DNA from: Hadarchaeum sp964343275
GTDB lineage: Archaea > Hadarchaeota > Hadarchaeia > Hadarchaeales > Hadarchaeaceae
Direction of reading: 5' to 3'
Length of the DNA stretch: 46,952 bases
NCBI GenBank assembly: GCA_964343275.1
Contig: CAYFIY010000009.1
Coordinates: 1 to 46,952, forward strand
Of the stretch, positions 1 to 8,109 are shown in pieces (within the stretch, counting starts at the first letter, position 1; the number at the start of each line of letters is the position of its first letter). The notes below the pieces were generated by a model. It saw nothing but the letters and a program-made list of their open reading frames with translations. It was not told where the DNA came from and made no database searches. The translations under genes and the position numbers were made by a program.

Positions 1-74
1 ATCCGGGTTTGGACCGTGGTCGGCTTGCTTACGTGATAAAAAGTATCCATGATTTTGTGAAGGCGAATAGATAA
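1..74 (+). CDS. 3' end of a gene cut by the left edge (possible aminotransferase or glycan-island protein)
   Basis: Reading frame 3 is open from the first bases and ends at TAA 72-74, giving a C-terminal tail of about 23 residues with the sequence PGLDRGRLAYVIKSIHDFV near its end. Such a tail (Pro-Gly-Leu, then an amphipathic helix) resembles the C-terminus of DegT/LegC-type sugar aminotransferases, but it is too short to identify. It lies upstream of, and in the same direction as, the first glycan gene. Another frame could be the real one. The family guess is weak. Confidence 0.3.
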   Translation, partial: PGLDRGRLAYVIKSIHDFVKANR

Positions 75-220
75 ATAAACGAGAGGCATGAATTCTATCA
101 TTTGTGTAAACTTTTGGAGTTAGAGACGTGAGTCGGTATCGGATTGCGGAGGGAAGCAGCCATCAGGTCGATTAAGGTCTTATGAACTCAAGCTTCTATG
201 GGATGTATGGAGTGAAAAAA

Positions 221-1162
221 ATGAAAATACTTGTTTCTGGTGCCACGGGGTTTGTAGGGGCAAATATCTTGCGTTACCTTACTTCCACTAATAACGCTGT
301 TTCCGTACTAATGAGAAAAACATCCAATCCCTGGCGGGTGCGTGATATCCTCAACGAAACGGACCAGTACTTTTGTGATTTGGTCAAGAGAGAGAAACTC
401 AGGGAAACAATTAGGGAGATAAAGCCAGATGTAATCATTCACCTTGCTGCCTATGGATTAAGAACTCCCAGAGACCCCATGACCACGATACAAGCGAACT
501 TTATTGGAACGGTCAACATCATGGACGCATGTGCTGAAATCGGGTTTGATTGCTTTATCAACACTGGCAGCTGTTTTGAGTACGGCGTTAAACAACAGCA
601 CATATCCGAAACCGAACTATTGGACCCATTAGATGAGTATGGCGTTTCAAAAGCTGCTGCCACTCTTTATTGTCAGTCGGTGGCAAAAAGAGAAAATCTT
701 CCGGTATTTACACTGAGATTGTTTAGGCCATATGGCTACTATGAACAGCCCAAGACATTAATTTCCTCGATCATCATTTCATGTCTTAAAAAAATGCCGT
801 TAAAGCTGTTTACACCAACTGCTGTGCGAGATTTTATTTTCATAAAAGACGTAGTTGACGCCTATTCTGACGTTATAACCAAAGGTAGCTCGATTTATCC
901 AGGGGAAATATTAAACGTGGGAACCGGAAAGCAACACACTATTAGCAAGGTTTTCGAAATTGTAAAGAAACTGACCGCGAGCGAAATAAAAGTAGAGATA
1001 GGAGAAGTTGTGAAAAAACATGTTGATAATGCTGAAATGTGGGCTGCCGACAATTCCAGAATTAAGAAAATCATTGGCTGGAGTCCAAAATATGATATTG
1101 AATCTGGTTTGAAAAAAACGGTGAACTGGTTTGAGAAAAATATGCATCTCTACGAAGTTTAG
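221..1162 (+). CDS. NAD-dependent sugar-nucleotide epimerase/dehydratase (extended SDR)
   Basis: The protein (313 aa from ATG 221) is an extended short-chain dehydrogenase acting on a nucleotide sugar. The N-terminus carries the Rossmann signature GATGFVG, followed by the HLAAYG strand and the catalytic Tyr-x3-Lys in EYGVSKAA near residue 150. An upstream in-frame ATG at 182 would add 13 residues before the beta-strand that normally begins this family, so 221 is preferred. Length fits UDP/GDP/CDP-sugar epimerases and dehydratases. The exact substrate cannot be read from the sequence. It is the first complete gene of the glycan island and is followed by a family-2 glycosyltransferase. Confidence 0.85.
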   Translation: MKILVSGATGFVGANILRYLTSTNNAVSVLMRKTSNPWRVRDILNETDQYFCDLVKREKLRETIREIKPDVIIHLAAYGLRTPRDPMTTIQANFIGTVNIMDACAEIGFDCFINTGSCFEYGVKQQHISETELLDPLDEYGVSKAAATLYCQSVAKRENLPVFTLRLFRPYGYYEQPKTLISSIIISCLKKMPLKLFTPTAVRDFIFIKDVVDAYSDVITKGSSIYPGEILNVGTGKQHTISKVFEIVKKLTASEIKVEIGEVVKKHVDNAEMWAADNSRIKKIIGWSPKYDIESGLKKTVNWFEKNMHLYEV

Positions 1163-1391
1163 AGGCAGCGACTAAAACTCGATATTTATTCTATAAAGTG
1201 GATCGTAGAAATCACTCTTAACTTTTGTTTATTCAATAGATGACCTTTCAGATTGGCCTATTTGCTTTGGTTTTTATAAGTTCACAGAGATACTGTAAAG
1301 CTGAATGTATTCGTAACCAATCCTGGGGGTAAATTCAAATGAAGAACTCATGTCGCATTTTAAAGGCGAGCTGTTATTTGGAGTTGAAATC

Positions 1392-2609
1392 ATGCCCACG
1401 TTTTCAGTCGTAATCCCAACTAGAAACCGGGCAAATATCCTCAAGTACGCAATACGCTCCGTTCTCAACCAAGATTTTGATGATTATGAGCTGGTAATTT
1501 CAGATAACGACTCTTCAGATAGTACATGCGATGTAGTAAAATCTTTCGATAACCAAAAGATTCGATATGTCAATCCAGGAAGATTTCTTTCAGTTAGCGA
1601 CCATTGGACTTTTGCCGTTAAGCATTCTCGTGGGGATTACATTTGGGTCTTGGGCGATGACGATTGTCTTTCACCCTACGCCTTGAGCGCCATAAAAGAT
1701 GAAATTGATAAGCGGCACCCGAAAATGATCTGGTGTAGACACATCAAATATTATGGCCCAGAGTGTGTAATGGAAAGACTGAGAAATTCTATTCTATTCG
1801 AAGTGAGAAAACTTCACGGGAACGCGCAGGAGTTGAAATCCGACGACATGTTGAAATCTTGGTTTGGCTTAGACTCGCCACAAAATTTCCCGCACCCGTC
1901 AGTTGTTTGTATCTCAGCAGTGGTAGTAAGTCAAATCTTAGATGAATTGGGGGCGTTCTTCTTTCAACCCTTCCCTGAGTACACGGCATTTCCATTAGCT
2001 CTTACGTATATTGAGAAGGTGACAATCCTCGATAAGTTGCTCGTGGTTCTAGGTTCGGGCGTTCAGGCGGTGAATGCTCGAGATGAAGTGACCAGAGACG
2101 GCGAGTTTGCAGAGCCGCTTTCTTACAAGATCGCAAGAACTCCCCTCAAAGGTAAATATTTTATCAACGCTATGGCAGAATCATACTCTGTAGCTAAGGA
2201 ACTCAGGCCTAGAAAATTAAAAAATATTGAAATATCAATGGAGATGTATTTTATTCATTATTATCGATCAATGTTGGTTCATAAGAGGATCGGGCACGAC
2301 GTAAATGCAGATATGAAAGAGTTTAAACTCTCATTGTCAAATTTGCCCAAATCGCAAAAACGAAGGATAACCAACGAGATACGGATGACCCAATTGGTGG
2401 AGATTATCAAGAGGATACCGCTCTCTAAGATCGTGGCAATGCTTCAGAGTAAATATTATCTCTTCGGGAACAGGATTAACTCTATCTTTGGAAATAGGAT
2501 ACAAATACCAAACAAGATCCTGGGAGATGATAACGGGATCGGTAATATCTTAGACTGCGTAGCGAAGTTGGAAACTATTGAAACCAAAATAAACCAAATG
2601 GTAAAATGA
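1392..2609 (+). CDS. Family 2 glycosyltransferase
   Basis: A 405-residue GT-A fold glycosyltransferase. The N-terminus reads FSVVIPTRNRANIL, the standard start of GT2 enzymes, followed by the nucleotide-binding SDNDSSD and the metal-binding acidic cluster GDDDC near residue 95. The C-terminal 150 residues are basic and have no recognisable membrane segments, so the enzyme is probably cytoplasmic or peripheral. The start at 1392 puts Met two residues before the first beta-strand, with GGAG about 8 bases upstream. An ATG at 1350 would add 14 residues that do not belong to the fold. Donor and acceptor are unknown; context says surface glycan assembly. Confidence 0.85.
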   Translation: MPTFSVVIPTRNRANILKYAIRSVLNQDFDDYELVISDNDSSDSTCDVVKSFDNQKIRYVNPGRFLSVSDHWTFAVKHSRGDYIWVLGDDDCLSPYALSAIKDEIDKRHPKMIWCRHIKYYGPECVMERLRNSILFEVRKLHGNAQELKSDDMLKSWFGLDSPQNFPHPSVVCISAVVVSQILDELGAFFFQPFPEYTAFPLALTYIEKVTILDKLLVVLGSGVQAVNARDEVTRDGEFAEPLSYKIARTPLKGKYFINAMAESYSVAKELRPRKLKNIEISMEMYFIHYYRSMLVHKRIGHDVNADMKEFKLSLSNLPKSQKRRITNEIRMTQLVEIIKRIPLSKIVAMLQSKYYLFGNRINSIFGNRIQIPNKILGDDNGIGNILDCVAKLETIETKINQMVK

Positions 2610-2667
2610 ACTTTCAAGTGCTTAGCATGATTTATAACTATGACAAAGTTAAAAGAAAGATTATTTT

Positions 2668-4071
2668 TCACCTTCTATTTTTAGTTAGATCTAAAAAATT
2701 CAAAAGGTACTCGGCCATTCTTTCTCCCGCCCTTCCGTCCAACTTATAGCACATTTCTTCAACGATTTTTCTCCGCCCTTCGCTATTTAGTTTTGGTTTT
2801 TTTAGGTATTCGTTAATGTACCTTATTAACTCCTCTTGGCTCCTCGCTATTTTCACTCCCTCAGTCTTAACGATGTTCTTGTAGTGGGTATAATCGTAAT
2901 ATCTCGCTACCGATTCCAAATATGGCTTCTTCTCGTACCCATCGAACCCGGCGTTTATGACCGGAGTGTCGAAAGCCGAGGCATCAATGGTAACTGTTGA
3001 ATACACGTTGATTACGACATCGCTGTTTGCCATGAGGGTTGCAAAGTGTAACATATCTTGCTCGTCTGGAGCCCATACATATTTTTCGGGAGAATATGAT
3101 TTTCCGGGCATTTCAAAAGTTACCATATCACCGTATTTTCTCAATTTTTCATACCGGCTAAAATCATCCGCCGGATGGAACCTAACGTGGACATGTGTTG
3201 GGTAAGATATTTCACCGCTTTTTATGGCATTGCATATAATTTCGATCATGTCCTGTTCAACTAGCGATGTTGTCGTAGGCGATGTCGCATAAACTATTAA
3301 TTTTTTATTCGCGCCAGCACCAATGCTTTCATGAAAATCATCTCTTGTTGGAAGTTTGTTTTTATCCTTAACATAATAATCGAATTGTGGAATCCCTGAG
3401 ACAAATATCTTTTTCGGGCTGTATCTATAATATCGGATGAGTTGGTTTTTTAAAAAATTATTCCAGACTATAGTCCTATCTGGCCTTGATGGAAGCCTAC
3501 CTTTGGTTAGGAAATCCCAACTATCTACCCAAGAGATTACAGGTACATTGTAGTTTTTAGCCGCTTTAACAAGCCCCCATTCGTGCGGGAAAAGAAAGTC
3601 AGTAGCAAAAACTAAGGATGGTTTATATTTTTCAAATAACTTCTTGTAACGCCTGTTTTTGTACCAAAAGAGTAGCATATCCAGCTTTTCCAGAGCGTTA
3701 ATTAGGTTTCTGTTTTTCCCCAGAATTTTTCTTATAATTATTAGCCCCAAATAACTTAGAGGTTTTTTATGTTTGAGTATGTCGTCCTTTATTTCTAAAG
3801 TTTTCACATAATTGATGTTAAAAAAAATGATGTCAGCTATTTTTTTTAATCCCCGTTCGAAAATGTTTGTCTTGGCCTTAATGTTTTCCACAGTAACGTT
3901 GCCACCGTTGAATTCGACCTCGAAATCTTTGTTATCGTAAACGGGTGAACCGTACAGCACAGCAAGAACTAGCCTTAATTTTTTATCAGATTTTAGGGCT
4001 TTGAAAGCATCAGTTCTCAGGATATCTCTTACTATCCTTCCCTGTGTTACTGTAATGATAATAGTTTTCAT
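2668..4071 (-). CDS. Putative GT-B-like transferase, paralog A (CDP-glycerol glycerophosphotransferase-like)
   Basis: A 467-residue protein that is clearly paralogous to the one at 8110-9474. Both share a first strand of the MKTI-type, RTDAF, LINALEKLDM/LIDALERLDM, the segment VSGIPQFDY/VSGIQHMDY, a HVRFHPADD/HVRLHPSDD motif, and DVVINVYSTVTIDASAFD near the C-terminus. The His-Pro and Ser-Thr-x-x-x-Asp patterns in the C-terminal half resemble GT-B transferases such as CDP-glycerol glycerophosphotransferase and capsule glycosyltransferases. No membrane segment or signal peptide is visible. It is transcribed divergently from the WbpB-like gene. I infer a transferase in glycan assembly; the transferred group is unknown. 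Confidence 0.65.
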   Translation of the reverse strand: MKTIIITVTQGRIVRDILRTDAFKALKSDKKLRLVLAVLYGSPVYDNKDFEVEFNGGNVTVENIKAKTNIFERGLKKIADIIFFNINYVKTLEIKDDILKHKKPLSYLGLIIIRKILGKNRNLINALEKLDMLLFWYKNRRYKKLFEKYKPSLVFATDFLFPHEWGLVKAAKNYNVPVISWVDSWDFLTKGRLPSRPDRTIVWNNFLKNQLIRYYRYSPKKIFVSGIPQFDYYVKDKNKLPTRDDFHESIGAGANKKLIVYATSPTTTSLVEQDMIEIICNAIKSGEISYPTHVHVRFHPADDFSRYEKLRKYGDMVTFEMPGKSYSPEKYVWAPDEQDMLHFATLMANSDVVINVYSTVTIDASAFDTPVINAGFDGYEKKPYLESVARYYDYTHYKNIVKTEGVKIARSQEELIRYINEYLKKPKLNSEGRRKIVEEMCYKLDGRAGERMAEYLLNFLDLTKNRR

Positions 4072-4174
4072 GCAATTCCTCCAATTATGGTCATGTCCTA
4101 TATCTTAATTAATCGTGCATACAATTTCGATACGTTCAAAAACGCAGGCACGAAATGATGGTGGGGATCTTGAC

Positions 4175-5173
4175 ATGGTAAATGTAGGAGTGGTAGGATG
4201 CGGCTACTGGGGCCCGAATTACGTGAGGATTTTTACAGGACTGAAAAATAGTACCGTCACCTGTTGTTGCGATCTGGATGAGAAAAACCTGGACAAGATT
4301 AAACACTTCTATCCATCGATGAAAATCACCAAAGATTACATAGATATAGCTACAGATCCTGATATCGATTCTGTAGTCGTGACAACTCCTCTTACCACTC
4401 ACTATGAAATTGCGAAGTCATGTCTAGATAACCGAAAACACGTTCTAATCGAGAAGCCGTTTACCTCGAATTCCAAGGAAGCGAATGAGTTGATGACGAT
4501 TGCTGAGGAAAAAAAGTTGGTGCTCATGCCCGGTCACGTCTACAATTATCATCCCGGCGTTAGGAAGTTGAGAGAAATCTTAGAAAAGGGAGAATTGGGC
4601 GATCTTTATTACATCAGCTCCGAAAGGGTAGGTCTTGGGCCAATAAGAAAACACGCCAGCGCTCTGTGGGATCTAGCAACTCACGATATTTGCATAGCTA
4701 TTTACCTGCTCGGGCTACTGCCAAAAGAAGTTACTGCTGAGGGAGAATCTTATATACAAAAAGGCGTGGAAGATATTGTCTTTCTGTCCCTCAGATTTCC
4801 AAAAGGGATTTTCTGCAACATGCATGCCACTTGGATAGCTCCAGAGAAAATAAGGAAAACCACAGTTGTCGGCTCCAAAGGCATGGCCGTCTTCGATGAC
4901 GTGTCAAAATCCGAGATGATCAAAATTTACGAGAGGGAGGTAGACAGAGGCCTTCTGGACAGCACTCCCGAGTACGTTGATCATCAGTCTATCTTACGCA
5001 TGGGTGGTATTCGAATACCTAAGTTGGAACAGTCCGAGCCTCTGAAGAACTTATGTGAGCACTTTCTTGATTGTGTTTTAAATCAGAAGAAACCTTTGAC
5101 GGATGCGCGTAGCGGCATGGAGGTAGTTAAAGTTTTGGAAGCCGCAGAGGCATACTTAAGGAGGGGGAGATAA
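4175..5173 (+). CDS. Gfo/Idh/MocA-family sugar-nucleotide 3-dehydrogenase (WbpB-like)
   Basis: The 332-residue protein begins with the NAD(P)-binding strand VGVVGCGYWGPNYVR and has the conserved EKPFTSN motif (catalytic Lys) near residue 92 and a GHVYNYHPG segment. In the WbpB/WlbA family this enzyme oxidises C3 of a UDP-2-acetamido-2-deoxyglucuronate. The start at 4175 has GGTGGGGA 8 bases upstream; an ATG at 4115 would add 20 unrelated residues. It is followed directly by a hexapeptide acetyltransferase and a DegT aminotransferase, the same three functions and order as wbpB-D-E of Pseudomonas. Function is inferred from this combination; a dTDP- or other NDP-sugar substrate is possible. Confidence 0.82.
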   Translation: MVNVGVVGCGYWGPNYVRIFTGLKNSTVTCCCDLDEKNLDKIKHFYPSMKITKDYIDIATDPDIDSVVVTTPLTTHYEIAKSCLDNRKHVLIEKPFTSNSKEANELMTIAEEKKLVLMPGHVYNYHPGVRKLREILEKGELGDLYYISSERVGLGPIRKHASALWDLATHDICIAIYLLGLLPKEVTAEGESYIQKGVEDIVFLSLRFPKGIFCNMHATWIAPEKIRKTTVVGSKGMAVFDDVSKSEMIKIYEREVDRGLLDSTPEYVDHQSILRMGGIRIPKLEQSEPLKNLCEHFLDCVLNQKKPLTDARSGMEVVKVLEAAEAYLRRGR

Positions 5174-5174
5174 A

Positions 5175-5612
5175 ATTCCGCTAAAAGACGTAAAATTTGG
5201 AAAAGGGGTCGAGATACCTTACCCCGAACTTGTAAACCTATATGGATGTGAGATCGGGGACAACAGTTTTGTGGGCCCCTTCGTGGAGATACAAGCAGGG
5301 GTGAAAATAGGGCCACGAAGCAGGGTTCAGTCTCACTCCTTTATCTGCACGGGCGTAACTATCGGAAAAGATGTCTTCATCGGGCATGGCGTGATGTTCA
5401 TCAATGACAAATACCCTGTTCAGAGGGATCCGGGCAAGTGGGAGAAAACTCTTGTGGAAGACAAAGTTGCTATTGGTAGCAACGCCACGATAATGACTCG
5501 CAGAATTGGAAAAAATGCATTGGTGGGAGCTGGAGCGGTGGTCACCAAAGATGTCCAGCCAAACAAGGTGGTAGTTGGATGCCCTGCGAAGGTAATAGGT
5601 GAAAGGAAATGA
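5175..5612 (+). CDS. Left-handed beta-helix N-acetyltransferase (WbpD-like), apparent ATT start
   Basis: Hexapeptide-repeat acyltransferase of about 145 aa. Repeats run from GCEIGDNSFVG through VKIGPRSRV, VTIGKDVFIG, VAIGSNATI and NALVGAGAVVTKDV, ending in the typical GCPAKVIG tail. It would acetylate the 3-amino group of a nucleotide sugar. The first ATG/GTG/TTG in frame (5271) would remove the first coils. The frame is open from just after TAA 5157-5159, and the upstream residues IPLKDVKFGKGVEI match the family's N-terminus. An excellent ribosome binding site, AGGAGGGGGAG (5159-5169), lies just before ATT 5175, so ATT is the likely start. The stop overlaps the next gene's ATG (ATGA). Confidence 0.78.
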   Translation: MPLKDVKFGKGVEIPYPELVNLYGCEIGDNSFVGPFVEIQAGVKIGPRSRVQSHSFICTGVTIGKDVFIGHGVMFINDKYPVQRDPGKWEKTLVEDKVAIGSNATIMTRRIGKNALVGAGAVVTKDVQPNKVVVGCPAKVIGERK

Positions 5613-6712
5613 ACGTACCATTCGTAAATCTCACGCGACAATACCAGAGTATCAAAAGGGAAATTGACGACGGGATAAAGGCAGTTATAGAAAATGGCCG
5701 GTTCATAATAGGTAAAAATGTAGAAGCGTTCGAAGATGAGTTTTCAAAATACTCTGGTTTGAAATACGGGGTAGGTGTCGCTTCTGGGACTGAAGCCTTG
5801 ATGCTAAGCCTCAAAGCACTAGGTATAGGCTCGGGCGATCAGGTCATAACAGTCGCGAACTCTTTTGTTTCAACAGCGGACGCTATCGCGCATAATGGAG
5901 CGACACCAGTTTTTGTAGATACGGATGAGGCCTATACCATGGATGTCAACAAGATAAAGCCCATGATTAACCCAAATGTTAAGGCAATAATTATCGTTCA
6001 TCTGTTTGGTCACCCAGTAGATATGGACCCTGTAATGGAATTGGCCGAGAAGTATGGCTTGTTCGTAGTGGAGGACGCCGCTCAAGCCCACGGCGCGGAG
6101 TACCGTGGGAGAAAAACCGGTTCTTTTGGAGACTGCGCCTGTTTCAGTTTTTACCCTTCAAAAAACCTTGGTGCGTACGGAGACGGGGGAATTGTTGTTA
6201 CTGACGATGAAAAAATTAATGAGAAAGTGAGATTGCTCAGGCAATACGGAGAGGGAGAGAAAAACAAGCATGTCCTAGTTGGTTACAACAGCAGGCTTGA
6301 TGAACTGCAGGCTAGCGTTTTGCTTGTCAAGCTGAGATACTTGGACAAGTGGAATTCTCAGCGGAGGAAGAATGCTGCGAGATATATTGAACAGTTACGA
6401 GACCTTAATGAAATTATTCTCCCGACTGAAAGGAAAAATGCAAAACACGTATTTCACCTTTTTGTAATCCGCTCGAAAGATAGGGACGAAATGCAAAAGT
6501 GGCTAGCCTCCAAGGGTATTGGAGTTGGGATTCACTACCCGACACCTATTCATTTACAAAAGTCCTACGAATACCTAAAGGTTAAGGCAGGAGCCTTGCC
6601 GCTAACGGAGGCATACTCCAAGGAGATACTGTCTTTGCCGATGTTTCCAGAGTTGGTCGAACTTGAGATAGAACACGTCTGCGAATGCCTTAAAGAGTTT
6701 TTCAAGAGGTAG
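5609..6712 (+). CDS. DegT/DnrJ/EryC1-family sugar aminotransferase (WbpE-like)
   Basis: A 367-residue PLP-dependent aminotransferase, the usual family length. It has ASGTEALMLSL at the phosphate-binding site, VEDAAQAHGAEY (PLP-contacting Asp), and the catalytic lysine in SFYPSKNLGAYGDGG at about residue 185. The C-terminal half contains the YNSRLDELQA and GVGIHYPTPIH motifs of the family. The ATG overlaps the preceding stop by ATGA, so it is translationally coupled to the acetyltransferase. With its two upstream neighbours it should install an amino group at C3 of a keto sugar nucleotide, which is then N-acetylated. Substrate assignment is by analogy with WbpB/D/E. Confidence 0.88.
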   Translation: MNVPFVNLTRQYQSIKREIDDGIKAVIENGRFIIGKNVEAFEDEFSKYSGLKYGVGVASGTEALMLSLKALGIGSGDQVITVANSFVSTADAIAHNGATPVFVDTDEAYTMDVNKIKPMINPNVKAIIIVHLFGHPVDMDPVMELAEKYGLFVVEDAAQAHGAEYRGRKTGSFGDCACFSFYPSKNLGAYGDGGIVVTDDEKINEKVRLLRQYGEGEKNKHVLVGYNSRLDELQASVLLVKLRYLDKWNSQRRKNAARYIEQLRDLNEIILPTERKNAKHVFHLFVIRSKDRDEMQKWLASKGIGVGIHYPTPIHLQKSYEYLKVKAGALPLTEAYSKEILSLPMFPELVELEIEHVCECLKEFFKR

Positions 6713-6763
6713 GGTTGAATTCGTATGGGTTTGAAACTAGAAAAAAAATACTTGGCGGTTAGT

Positions 6764-7834
6764 TTATCCTGCTTGCTTAATGTGTTCAAAATAGCGTATT
6801 AAATTCTTCTTTAGAACCTTGTTATCAATTTCCAGCTTTCTTTTAATGCAGTTTCTTTTTATTTTTTTGTAGATATTTTTATCCTCCAGCAAGGTCAACA
6901 TTCCCTTTGCGATTTCCTCAGACGTGTCACTCACCACTATTCCCGTACCCAACTTTTTTACCCATTCTGCATGCTCGCCGGTGTCGGTGCACACTTGTGG
7001 TACTTCCGCGGCTATGTATTCAAAAACTTTTACCGACGACAAAACTCGCGTCATAAAACTTTTCCGAGCTGGCATGACCGCGATTCTGGCTCCCTTGAGG
7101 TAGGAAATCGCTTTCTCGTGCGGACTGTAACCCACAAGGACCGTATCCTTAGATTTGGACAGTAAATCACGTAATTTTGGATAATATTGGAGTTCTTCTT
7201 CAGATCCGCCCATCAGAACCAGCTGTACATCGTGTTTTTTCTTGACAGTTTTATAAGCCTTCACCAAAAGGTCAACGCCTCTCCATCTCAAAAATCCGCC
7301 CATGTAAAAAATAGTCTTCTTTTCGAATTTCACTGGTTTTATCTCCGAGATCTCAGCAACGTCGGCACCGTTAAGCACGCGGTGGACATCTTTTTTGAAT
7401 CCGATATACTTGTTAACGGAGTACGCCGAAACGCAGAAGACCTTATCACTCAGTTTTATCGAAGCTCTTTCGGATAGTTCGTAGAAGGGATACAGAAGCT
7501 TTCGGAGGACTTTTTTATACGGAGGCGATTGCCAAAATTCTTTGACTGCCGTTTCACCATACAGGTCCACGACTATCGAAATAGTCGTTATTTTTAAAGG
7601 TTTTAGTAGTAAGAGGGCCAGCAAGTGAAAATAAGGCGGGCAGACGAAAACAACTACCTTATATTGTCTGACGATGTGTGGCAGGTTTAGGATAAATTTG
7701 AGACCATGAAGGATTCTATGCCCAATGGCAGATTTGTAAGCTTTGGGCATCAGAAAAAGATTCGATATGCCGAGCGTGGCAAAAAATGCTGAAACCCTTG
7801 TAGTGTAGTCAACTCCCAACACCTTATCGGGCAT
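6764..7834 (-). CDS. Family 4 (GT-B) glycosyltransferase
   Basis: A 356-residue GT1/GT4-type glycosyltransferase. The C-terminal half shows the donor-binding fold: a FYMGGFLRWRGVDLLVKAY segment, VLMGGSEEEL, and a SSVKVFEYIAAEVPQV acidic motif. The N-terminal half has a hydrophobic stretch, VVVFVCPPYFHLLALLLL, that could associate with the membrane. It is encoded on the strand opposite to the WbpB-D-E-like genes and ends just after that operon in convergent orientation. ATG 7834 has a GGTGATATC ribosome binding site 5 bases upstream on the minus strand. Donor and acceptor are unknown. Confidence 0.8.
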   Translation of the reverse strand: MPDKVLGVDYTTRVSAFFATLGISNLFLMPKAYKSAIGHRILHGLKFILNLPHIVRQYKVVVFVCPPYFHLLALLLLKPLKITTISIVVDLYGETAVKEFWQSPPYKKVLRKLLYPFYELSERASIKLSDKVFCVSAYSVNKYIGFKKDVHRVLNGADVAEISEIKPVKFEKKTIFYMGGFLRWRGVDLLVKAYKTVKKKHDVQLVLMGGSEEELQYYPKLRDLLSKSKDTVLVGYSPHEKAISYLKGARIAVMPARKSFMTRVLSSVKVFEYIAAEVPQVCTDTGEHAEWVKKLGTGIVVSDTSEEIAKGMLTLLEDKNIYKKIKRNCIKRKLEIDNKVLKKNLIRYFEHIKQAG

Positions 7835-8109
7835 CTGATATCACCATCATTATATTTTTATATAGTTGGCAATTAACCATTGCTAATGAACTTTTCACGT
7901 TTAATCATCCGTGCTCCAAATATTCTTCTGTCGATATTTAATTGTCAATGATCAAAAGCACATAAATTTTTTTCCTAGAATCTAATTTTCACTACATGTC
8001 CTTTCTAGCTCGCTCACTTACACTCCTTCAAGCTAGTTTTTATATTACTGAGGATATTACTTGCACTGAAAGGCTTGTTTAGAGGCCCGAACAATTGGAA
8101 GCGACCAAA
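7835..8109. promoter_or_regulatory. AT-rich divergent intergenic region with likely TATA boxes
   Basis: About 275 bases separate the divergent starts at 7834 (minus) and 8110 (plus), and no coding potential is seen. For the minus gene there is TATATAAA-like sequence at 7855-7865 (CTATATAAAAA on the minus strand), about 20-30 bases before the start codon. For the plus gene a TTTTTATATT stretch lies at about 8037-8046. Both fit archaeal TATA elements by composition and position only. Confidence 0.4.

Noticed and set aside
5238..5621. A 127-residue minus-strand ORF over the acetyltransferase.
   Set aside because: Antisense to a hexapeptide-repeat protein; the repeat structure forces an open frame on the other strand.
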